Source of the DNA: Zoogloea sp.
GTDB taxonomy: Bacteria; Pseudomonadota; Gammaproteobacteria; Burkholderiales; Rhodocyclaceae
Assembly (NCBI RefSeq): GCF_028689785.1
Contig: NZ_JAQVCN010000023.1
Coordinates: 1-64,000 of the forward strand
Reading direction: 5' to 3'
DNA: 64,000 nt
The notes beneath the pieces were generated by a model, which had not been told where the DNA came from, made no database searches, and worked only from the letters and a program-made list of their open reading frames with translations. Positions within the stretch are counted from its first letter, which is position 1. Each line of letters begins with the position of its first letter. Positions 57,545 to 64,000 of the stretch are shown here, piece by piece. The translations under genes were made by a program, and so were the position numbers.

Positions 57545-59185
57545 TTATTCAATGGCCGAGGCCGACTTGGCCTGCTGGCGCAGGACGAACTTCTGGATTT
57601 TTCCGGTGGATGTCTTGGGCAGCACGCAGAACTCCACGTGCTTGGGTACCTTGTAGCGGGCCAGGTGCTCGCGGCAGTGGGCGATGATGTCCTCCACCGT
57701 GACCTGGGCGTCTTCCTTGATCTCGATATAGGCAGCCGGCACCTCGCCCCACTTTTCGTCGGGCCGGGCGACCACGGCGGCGGTCATCACGGCGGGGTGG
57801 CGGTAGAGCACGTCTTCCACTTCGAGGGAGGAGATGTTTTCGCCGCCAGAGATGATCACGTCCTTGGAACGGTCCTTGATCTTCACGTAGCCGTCCGGGT
57901 GCAGCACGGCCAGATCGCCGGTGTGGAACCAGCCGCCGGCAAAGGCTTCCTCGGTGGCCTTCTCGTTCTTCAGGTAGCCCTTCATCACCAGGTTGCCGCG
58001 GAACATGATCTCGCCCATGGTCTCGCCATCGGCGGGCACGGGTTCCATGGTCTGCGGGTCGAGTACGGTGATGGCTTCCTGCATGTGGTAGCGCACGCCC
58101 TGGCGGCCGTTACGCTCGGCGCGCTGGGCGATGGGCAGCGTGTCCCACTCGGGGTGTTTGGCGCACACGGAGGCAGGGCCGTAGGTTTCGGTCAGGCCAT
58201 AGACATGGGTGATGTCGAAGCCGATGCGCTCCATGCCCTCGATGATGGCGGCGGGAGGGGCGGCGCCAGCGATGAGGGCCGAGACCTTGTGTTCGATGCC
58301 GGCACGCAGGCCATCCGGGGCGTTGATGAGCATGCCGTGCACGATGGGCGCACCGCAGAAGTGGCTCACCTTGTGTTCGCGAATCAGCTCGTAGATCAGG
58401 GCTACGTCCACCTTGCGCAAGCACACGTTGACGCCGGCGTTGGCGGCCAGGGTCCAGGCAAAGCACCAGCCATTGCAGTGGAAGAGGGGCAGGGTCCAGA
58501 GGTAGACCGCGTGCTGCGGCATGCCCCAGCTGATGATGTTGGAGGCCGAGTTGAGGTAGGCGCCGCGGTGGTGGAAGACCACGCCCTTGGGGTTACCGGT
58601 GGTGCCCGAGGTGTAGTTGAGAGCGATGGCATCCCATTCGTCGGCGGGCAGGGACCAGGCATAGGCCGGATCACCCTTGGCCAGAAAGTCCTCGTACTCG
58701 ATTTCTCCCAGGCAGGTTGTGCCCGGGTATTCCGCGTCCAGGGCATCGATGACCAGAGGCTTGGGCCCTTCCAGCAGCTCCAGTGCCGGGGCAATGATGG
58801 CGGCGAACTCGGGGTCGGTGATCAGCACCTTGGCCTCGCCGTGGGTCAGCATGAAGGCGATGGCTTCCGGATCAAGGCGGGTGTTGAGAGTGTTCAGTAC
58901 CGCGCCGGTCATGGGGACGCCGAAGTGGGCTTCCACCATGGCGGGCACGTTGGGCAGCATCACCGCCACGGTGTCGCCGCGGCCGATGCCACGCTGGGCC
59001 AGGGCGCTGGCCAGGCGGCGGCAGCGGGCGTAGGTTTCGCGCCAAGTGAAGCGGCGGGCACCGTGGATCACCGAGGTGCGCTGGGGATAGATCTGCGCTG
59101 TGCGCTCGAGAAAGGACAGCGGCGAGAGCGGGACGTGGTTGGCTGCGCACTTGTCCAGCCCGATATCGTACGGGGTGTTCGACAC
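57545..59185 (-). CDS. AMP-binding acyl-CoA synthetase
   Basis: 546 residues from a GTG at 59185, chosen because AGGAGATAAAG lies just before it (the family-consistent start SNTPYDIGLDKCAANH follows). ANL superfamily motifs: YTSGTTGNPKGVVF (P-loop), HVYGLTETYGP, WFHTGDLAVLHPDG and RSKDVIISGGENISS, with the C-terminal Lys in KTSTGKIQKFVLR. It activates a fatty or carboxylic acid to acyl-CoA; the substrate is unspecified. Heads the ligase-etfB-etfA-dehydrogenase cluster. Confidence 0.93.
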   Translation of the reverse strand: MSNTPYDIGLDKCAANHVPLSPLSFLERTAQIYPQRTSVIHGARRFTWRETYARCRRLASALAQRGIGRGDTVAVMLPNVPAMVEAHFGVPMTGAVLNTLNTRLDPEAIAFMLTHGEAKVLITDPEFAAIIAPALELLEGPKPLVIDALDAEYPGTTCLGEIEYEDFLAKGDPAYAWSLPADEWDAIALNYTSGTTGNPKGVVFHHRGAYLNSASNIISWGMPQHAVYLWTLPLFHCNGWCFAWTLAANAGVNVCLRKVDVALIYELIREHKVSHFCGAPIVHGMLINAPDGLRAGIEHKVSALIAGAAPPAAIIEGMERIGFDITHVYGLTETYGPASVCAKHPEWDTLPIAQRAERNGRQGVRYHMQEAITVLDPQTMEPVPADGETMGEIMFRGNLVMKGYLKNEKATEEAFAGGWFHTGDLAVLHPDGYVKIKDRSKDVIISGGENISSLEVEDVLYRHPAVMTAAVVARPDEKWGEVPAAYIEIKEDAQVTVEDIIAHCREHLARYKVPKHVEFCVLPKTSTGKIQKFVLRQQAKSASAIE

Positions 59186-59406
59186 CTTTATCTCCTCCTG
59201 GTTTCTGACGCCACCACATGGGTGAAGCGGTGGCTCTGGGGCCTTCCCCTTTAAGGCGTCCGTGACGGAATGCCGGGGATCGGGGCGAAGATTCGCAAAC
59301 AAAGTTGTCGGAACTTTGGTGAAAATGTACTGAATTTTGTCGGCTCCTTTCGGGGGGGCCGGCTGTGGCTAGAATCCGTGCCAGAAAACCAGTCTGCGGA
59401 GCGGCA

Positions 59407-61470
59407 ATGAACGGACATCCGGAACCGGCCGGGAGGGGGGGCGCAGGTGAGACCCTGTCCTTCGAACGGCGTTACCAGGAAATGCTGGGGGCGGGGCTAG
59501 ACCTGCTCGATCAGGGGGTGACCGTGTTCGATGCCGACCTGCGCATGGTGGCGTGGAATTCGGCCTTCCTGCGTCTGCTGGATTTTCCCGACAACCTGGC
59601 GCGCCCCGGAGTGTCCTTCGAGGACTTCATCCGCTTCAACGCCGAGCGGGGCGACTACGGCCCCGGCGATCCGGTGGCCCAGGTTGCCGAGCGTGTGGGC
59701 CGCGCCCGCAGCTTTCAGCCCCATGTCACCGAGCGCATCCGTCCCAACGGGCGCATTCTCTCCATTCGGGGCTTCCCCCTGCCGCATCAGGGTTTCATCA
59801 CCGTGTATACCGACATCACCGAGCAGCGACGGGCCGCCGAGCAGATCGCCCGCCACCAGGCCGAGCTGGAGGAGCACATCGAGTCCCGTACCGAGGCCCT
59901 GACCCGGGCCAACGAAGAGCTGACTGCCGCTATCGAGAGCAACAAGGCCATCACCCAGGCCCTGCGCCGCAGCGAGCAGCGCTTGCGCGAGATCTCCGAT
60001 GCCATTCCGGCCGCCATCGCCTATTTCGATCGGGACTGGACTTACCGCTACGCCAACAAGGGCTACGCCGAGTGGTTCGGCTGGTCGGCCGACCAGGTGC
60101 CAGGGCGGCATATCCAGGATGTCACCGGGCAGGAGGTCTTCGAGGTAGTGGCGCCGGACGTGGGGCGGGCCCTCAGCGGCGAGCGGGTCACCTACGAGTA
60201 CCAGCTGACTGGCCGCGACGGCAGCCCGGCGCGGGCCCGCAGCACTCTGGTGCCCGACATCTCCCCTGACGGCACCGTGCTCGGCTGCTACGTGCACTCG
60301 GTGGACGTGACCGAACAGCGCCGTACCCAAGCCGCCCTGGCCCAGGCCCAGAAGATGGAGGCCATCGGCCAGCTTACCGGTGGCCTCGCCCATGACTTCA
60401 ACAACATGCTTACGGTGGTCATCGGCAACCTGGTGGCTCTCAAGGAGAACCACCCCGACGATCCCCTCACCGAGAACTTCGTCGAGCCCGCCATGCATGC
60501 CGCCAACCGGGGCGCCGAGCTGATCCGTCGCCTGCTCGGTTTTGCCCGGCGCCAGCCCCTTGAGCTCAAGCCGGTGGAGGTGAATGAGCTGATCCTCGGC
60601 ATGTCCAAGCTCATCCGCCGCTCCCTGCCCAGCACCATTGCCGTCAGCACGGCCAGCCGGGAGCCCTATCTGGTGGCCATGGTGGACGCCCATCAGCTCG
60701 AAAACGCACTGCTCAACCTGGCCCTCAATGCCCGTGACGCCATGCCCAATGGCGGGGAGCTGCGCATCGAGTCCTCCCTTGAACACCTCAGCATCCATGC
60801 CGCTGCCGACCTGGAGGTTCCCCCCGGTGATTACGTGCAGATCGCCGTCAGCGACAACGGCATGGGTATGGATGGCAGCACTCTGGCACGGGTCTTCGAA
60901 CCCTTTTTCACCACCAAGCAGTTCGGCACGGGCAGCGGCCTGGGCATGTCCATGGTATATGGCTTCACCAAGCAGTCGGGGGGGGGCGTGCGCATCCGCA
61001 GCCGCCAGGCCCGGGGCACGACGGTGGCGGTGCTGCTGCCGCGGGTCGAGGAAGACCCGCCCGAGGCCCTGCTGCCGGCCGGGCGCGAGGTGAATGCCGC
61101 CGATCTGGCCGGCAAGCTGGTGCTGCTGGCCGAGGACGATGCCGACGTGCGCAGCGTGGTGCGCATGCAGTTGGCCGAGCTGGGCTGCGCCGTGGTCGAA
61201 GCCGAAAATGGCGCAGAGGCCGCCGATATGGTGGAGAACATCCCGGCCATTGCCCTGGTCATCTCCGACGTGGTGATGCCCGGTGTGATGGACGGCCACG
61301 CCTTGGCGCGCTTCGTGCGGCGCTTCCGGCCCGATCTGCCGATGGTGTTGATGAGCGGTTTTGCCGAATCCCACGTCGGCGGTCTTGATGAAGCCCTCGA
61401 ACTGCCCCTGCTGGCCAAGCCTTTCAGTCGGGATAAGTTGCTGGCGGCCTTGCGTCCGCTGGGCGCTTGA
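59407..61470 (+). CDS. Hybrid sensor histidine kinase (PAS-PAS-HK-REC)
   Basis: 687 residues. A first PAS-like domain (PAS-7 type, about 20-140: [28 protein letters not shown]) is followed by a coiled coil, a second PAS (about 195-315), then the H-box [11 protein letters not shown] and ATPase boxes ([17 protein letters not shown] and FGTGSGLGM). A C-terminal receiver ends it ([24 protein letters not shown]). No membrane helices, so cytosolic. Start ATG 59407 (MNGHPEPAG) with GGAGCGGCA upstream. The response regulator follows after 16 bases. Confidence 0.93.
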   Translation: MNGHPEPAGRGGAGETLSFERRYQEMLGAGLDLLDQGVTVFDADLRMVAWNSAFLRLLDFPDNLARPGVSFEDFIRFNAERGDYGPGDPVAQVAERVGRARSFQPHVTERIRPNGRILSIRGFPLPHQGFITVYTDITEQRRAAEQIARHQAELEEHIESRTEALTRANEELTAAIESNKAITQALRRSEQRLREISDAIPAAIAYFDRDWTYRYANKGYAEWFGWSADQVPGRHIQDVTGQEVFEVVAPDVGRALSGERVTYEYQLTGRDGSPARARSTLVPDISPDGTVLGCYVHSVDVTEQRRTQAALAQAQKMEAIGQLTGGLAHDFNNMLTVVIGNLVALKENHPDDPLTENFVEPAMHAANRGAELIRRLLGFARRQPLELKPVEVNELILGMSKLIRRSLPSTIAVSTASREPYLVAMVDAHQLENALLNLALNARDAMPNGGELRIESSLEHLSIHAAADLEVPPGDYVQIAVSDNGMGMDGSTLARVFEPFFTTKQFGTGSGLGMSMVYGFTKQSGGGVRIRSRQARGTTVAVLLPRVEEDPPEALLPAGREVNAADLAGKLVLLAEDDADVRSVVRMQLAELGCAVVEAENGAEAADMVENIPAIALVISDVVMPGVMDGHALARFVRRFRPDLPMVLMSGFAESHVGGLDEALELPLLAKPFSRDKLLAALRPLGA

Positions 61471-61486
61471 GCCAAGCTCCACAGCC

Positions 61487-62206
61487 ATGCTTACCACCCG
61501 CAGCCCCGAGCTCATCTATGTGGTCGAAGACGAGGCAGGCATTGCCCGCCTCATCGCCGACACCCTGGAGAAATTCGGCTATCGATCCGAGCTGTTCCGT
61601 ACCGCCGAGGCCTTTTTCCATGGCCTCCGCCATCGGGCGCCCGACTTGGTCATCCTCGACCTGGGCCTGCCCGACATGGACGGCATGGCCGTGCTGCAAC
61701 AGATGCGCGGCAAGCACACCTGCGGCCTGCTGGTTGTCACTGGTCGCGGCGATATCTACGACCGGGTGATGGGCCTCGAACTGGGGGCCGACGACTACGT
61801 GGTCAAGCCCTTCGAGCCCCGCGAGCTGATTGCCAGGGTACGCAGCATCCTGCGCCGTTACCCGGGGCCAGTGGTGCTGCCTGCCGACCCAGCCCAGCGG
61901 GTGGCCGAGTTTGCCGGTTGGCGTTTCGAGCCGGGCAGCAACACCCTCACCAACCCCTCCGGCCAGCAGGAAACCCTCAGCACCGCCGAAGCCCAGTTGC
62001 TGTCGGTGCTGCTGGCCCATCCCAATCACATCCTCACCCGCGAGCAACTGCTCGGCGGGCGCGATGTATCCGCTCTGGACCGCAGCATCGACCTGCGCAT
62101 CTCCCGGCTGCGTCGGCGCTTCGAGGAAAACCCCCAGCACGCCAAGCTCATCAAGACGGTGTACGGCGCCGGCTACCTGCTGGCAGCCACCGTTACCTGG
62201 TCCTGA
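61487..62206 (+). CDS. OmpR/PhoB-family response regulator
   Basis: 239 residues. Receiver domain: VVEDEAG, phosphoacceptor in LVILDLGLPDMDG, K in YVVKPFEP. Winged-helix DNA-binding domain (about 140-235): LSTAEAQLLSVLLAHPNHILTREQLL and DRSIDLRISRLRRRFEENP. Likely the output partner of the hybrid kinase 16 bases upstream. Targets unknown. Its 3' end overlaps the convergent YkvA-like gene by 14 bases. Confidence 0.93.
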   Translation: MLTTRSPELIYVVEDEAGIARLIADTLEKFGYRSELFRTAEAFFHGLRHRAPDLVILDLGLPDMDGMAVLQQMRGKHTCGLLVVTGRGDIYDRVMGLELGADDYVVKPFEPRELIARVRSILRRYPGPVVLPADPAQRVAEFAGWRFEPGSNTLTNPSGQQETLSTAEAQLLSVLLAHPNHILTREQLLGGRDVSALDRSIDLRISRLRRRFEENPQHAKLIKTVYGAGYLLAATVTWS

Positions 62207-62495
62207 CCGGCACCACGTCAATGGTCCGGGCGTAGTCGGCGTGGCCCCGGCGCAGGGCATCGGGCAGCATGCGCACCAGCCACGACACCAACAGGGGGAT
62301 CAGCACCAGATCGTCCACCAGGCCGAACACCGGCAGCACATCGGGAATCAAATCGATGGGCGACAACAGGTACAGGGCGATCATGGCTACCGACGGTCGC
62401 AGCCATGCCGGTCGGGCCGGGTGGCGGAGGGCGTACCACAGCACCGCGGCGTCCTTGCGGATCAGGGCGTACAGGGCGGCAAACTTCTTGAACAT
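62193..62495 (-). CDS. YkvA/DUF1232 family membrane protein
   Basis: 100 residues with the DUF1232 core ALYLLSPIDLIPDVLPVFGLVDDLVLIPLLVSWLV, two helices and the conserved SPIDLIPD. The family occurs widely, function unknown. Start MFKKFAALYAL (62495) is chosen over 62531. It overlaps the response-regulator 3' end tail to tail. Confidence 0.85.
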   Translation of the reverse strand: MFKKFAALYALIRKDAAVLWYALRHPARPAWLRPSVAMIALYLLSPIDLIPDVLPVFGLVDDLVLIPLLVSWLVRMLPDALRRGHADYARTIDVVPVRTR

Positions 62496-62686
62496 GGCAG
62501 CGATCTCCCAACTGGGGTGAAGGACAGCCACTCAGAGGGGGCAATCAGGGCAGAAGTGCCCCCGGGCTTTGTAAGCATGCGTTTCATGCGGGCTTTCCGC
62601 GGCAAAAGGTCGCAGCCGGCGCCGCCGCATCGCCCGGGGGGCCGCGTCGCGTTAAGCTGCTGACCGTTCAATTCAAGGAGTCCATC

Positions 62687-63157
62687 GTGAGCAAGTCGCA
62701 CAAGATCGCCGCCCTGGCACTGACCAGCCTGATGGCCAGCGCAGCCCTGGCCGCCGACCTGGAAATCAAGGAGCCCTGGGTGCGCGGTACCGTTCCGGCC
62801 CAGAAGGCCACCGGCGCTTTCATGCAACTCAGCAGCAAGGCCGGCGTCACTCTGGTCGGCGTGGCCAGCCCCGCCGCCAAGGTCGTCGAGCTGCACGAGA
62901 TGGTCATGGACAACAACGTGATGAAGATGCGTGCCGTGCCGCGCCTCGACATCCAGCCGGGCAAGCCCGTCGAACTCAAGCCGGGCAGCTACCACGTCAT
63001 GCTCATCGACCTGAACAAGCCCCTCTCCAAGGGCGAAGTGGTGCCCATCACCCTGAAGATCGAAGGCAAGGACAAGAAGGTCGAGAACGTGGAGGTGAAA
63101 GCGGAGGTGCGCGACCTGACCGCGGCCGCGCCGATGGACCACAAGCACCACCATTGA
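62687..63157 (+). CDS. pcuC: Periplasmic copper chaperone PCu(A)C
   Basis: A 156-residue exported protein from a GTG at 62687, with AAGGAG just upstream. After a signal peptide (cut near ALA-ADL) comes the PCuAC fold with Met/His ligands: ELHEMVMDNNVMKMRAV and GSYHVMLIDLNKPL. The C-terminal MDHKHHH adds His. The family delivers Cu(I) to the CuA or CuB site of cytochrome oxidase or to other copper enzymes. No copper enzyme gene is adjacent. Confidence 0.93.
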   Translation: MSKSHKIAALALTSLMASAALAADLEIKEPWVRGTVPAQKATGAFMQLSSKAGVTLVGVASPAAKVVELHEMVMDNNVMKMRAVPRLDIQPGKPVELKPGSYHVMLIDLNKPLSKGEVVPITLKIEGKDKKVENVEVKAEVRDLTAAAPMDHKHHH

Positions 63158-63189
63158 TGCCCTGGGGGCGCCCTGGCTCCCATGGCATC
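63156..63189 (+). terminator. Hairpin at the end of the copper chaperone gene
   Basis: GATGCC-c-TGGG (63156-63166) pairs with CCCA-t-GGCATC (63179-63189) with one mismatch, overlapping the stop codon. No T-run follows. Confidence 0.35.
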
Positions 63190-63672
63190 GGGCATGACAT
63201 CACAGCAGGCGTTCGTCCCGTCCGGCGGTGCCTGCCGGGCGTCTCCTTTTGTGGGGTCGAATTCATTCGACCTCGGTGCGTTGAATCATCGACATGCCGC
63301 TCACCACCGTCCGCGGTCGAATGAATTCGACACCACGGGAGAGTCGCCCGCCGGGGCGAGACCCGGCCGACCTTGCGTCACACAACGGAACGCCATGGGC
63401 GCATCGCTCTGCGGCCAACGGCCGCCTCAATCTCCTTGGCAGAGCGCTCGCTGATTGACCAGGCAGGGCTCCAACTCGTGCCGGAGCCGTTCCCGATAAG
63501 CGGCTTGCCGCCGTCCTGCATCCCGCCAGTGGTCTGAACCCTGTTTTATTTTCCGCTTGGGCGCCTTTCTAGGATCAAATATGCCGCAGCTCTGGCAGCC
63601 TCTGCCAGATATGGCTATGGAATGCCTTGGGCCTTTGTTGGAATCGTTCTGTTGCAGATTTCGGGGTAGATC
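63158..63672. other. 515-base gene-free stretch
   Basis: It begins with the hairpin at 63156-63189, then carries the inverted pair of family B palindromes (63251-63336). The rest (63340-63672) has no recognisable gene. The AT-richer part around 63543-63595 (TTTTATTTTCCGC, TCAAATATGC) is the likeliest promoter area for the substrate-binding protein. Confidence 0.55.
63251..63336. repeat. Inverted pair of family B palindromic repeats
   Basis: GGGGTCGA-ATTCAT-TCGACC (63253-63272) and GGTCGA-ATGAAT-TCGACACC (63315-63334) face each other, 42 bases apart. The unit layout and spacing match 55742-55824; the single copy at 4304 shares the core. Confidence 0.75.
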
Positions 63673-64000
63673 ATGAATCGTCGTCAGTTTCTCAATGCGG
63701 GGGCACTGCTTTCCCTCACGCTGGCCAATCGCAGGACGCTGGCCGCTCCGGGCGATATCGTCCTCGGTCAGTCGGCTCCTCTCTCCGGGCCGGCCAAGGA
63801 TCTCGGGATCGAAATGCGGGATGGTGCCTTGCTCTGGTTCAATTACGTCAACGCCAGAGGCGGGGTTGGCGGGCGCAACATTCGCCTCGAGACGCTCGAC
63901 GATGGCTATGAGCCTGAGCGGACGAAGGCCAATACCGATGCCTTCGTCAAAAAGAACGTCGCGGCGCTGTTCGGCTATGTCGGCACGCCGACTTCGCTGG
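63673..64000 (+). CDS. ABC transporter substrate-binding protein (branched-chain amino acid type), partial
   Basis: At least 109 residues, running off the right edge. It starts MNRRQFLNAGALLSLTLA, a twin-arginine-like signal, then IVLGQSAPLSGPAKDLGIEMRDGALLWFNYVNARGGVGGR, typical of the periplasmic-binding-protein type 1 (LivJ-like) family. The ligand could be an amino acid, urea or aromatic compound; it cannot be told from this part. GGGGTAGATC lies before the ATG. The rest lies outside the window. Confidence 0.8.
   Translation, partial: MNRRQFLNAGALLSLTLANRRTLAAPGDIVLGQSAPLSGPAKDLGIEMRDGALLWFNYVNARGGVGGRNIRLETLDDGYEPERTKANTDAFVKKNVAALFGYVGTPTSL

Noticed and set aside
59497-61515. 672-codon minus-strand frame opposite the hybrid kinase
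   Set aside because: Antisense to an intact multi-domain kinase; composition is typical of complement translation.

Overview
The window reads as chromosomal DNA of a GC-rich betaproteobacterium, most likely a denitrifier of the Rhodocyclales (Azospira/Dechloromonas/Thauera type). This is inferred from gene content rather than a database match. The pointers are a cytochrome-c-type nitric oxide reductase with norEFQ accessory genes, a phasin, a PEP-CTERM protein, an S-adenosylhomocysteine (SAH) riboswitch in front of metH, a DksA without its zinc-finger cysteines, a RegB/RegA redox pair and an extended IF-1. No phage, CRISPR array, plasmid origin or rRNA was seen. Coding density is high and most features are housekeeping. 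The accessory signals are an IS end at the left edge and two families of palindromic intergenic repeats.

Layout. 1-1426: an IS end abuts a decayed hybrid histidine kinase that carries an in-frame amber stop. 1468-4284: norCB behind an FNR/Dnr-type palindrome, then two small unknown genes. 4345-11517 (minus): a seven-gene run resembling E. coli ynbABCD (CDP-alcohol phosphatidyltransferase, hydrolase-methyltransferase, PAP2-phosphatase fusion, small membrane protein, PlsC-like acyltransferase, CdsA-like cytidylyltransferase, APH-kinase fusion). It looks like a complete but unassigned phospholipid pathway. 11573-17167: a zinc-ribbon/DUF805/glutaredoxin protein, a small Cys-rich protein, and riboswitch-metH. 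17243-20126: a PEP-CTERM protein and norEFQ. 20269-26862: a diguanylate cyclase, a methyltransferase, ampG, a uracil-DNA glycosylase, a phasin, a heme-sensing kinase and infA.

27136-35132 (minus): two tRNA-Lys genes, a YeeE/YedE transporter, queC, queE, and the full Tol-Pal operon (ybgC-tolQ-tolR-tolA-tolB-pal-cpoB). 35442-41183 (plus): dksA, then a zinc homeostasis operon (COG0523 GTPase, DUF2946 protein, outer-membrane barrel protein, ZnuA/C/B-like transporter). 41253-46874: a duplicated STAS protein, hslVU, an AEC transporter and an OmpA-like lipoprotein. 46894-49096 (minus): regB-regA-hslR. 49571: a cold-shock gene. 49993-59185 (minus): a fatty acid/acetate block (acyl-CoA ligase, etfBA, acyl-CoA dehydrogenase, ETF-ubiquinone oxidoreductase, DUF485-actP). 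59407-64000: a hybrid kinase with its response regulator, a YkvA-like protein, a copper chaperone, and the start of a substrate-binding protein.

The genes fit together as facultative respiration. NorCB with NorEFQ removes nitric oxide, RegBA and the heme kinase could report redox or ligand state, and the acyl-CoA/ETF genes feed electrons to quinone. The most interesting region is the ynb-like lipid operon. Its CDP-alcohol transferase has Asn in place of two of the four signature Asp residues, and its product is unknown.
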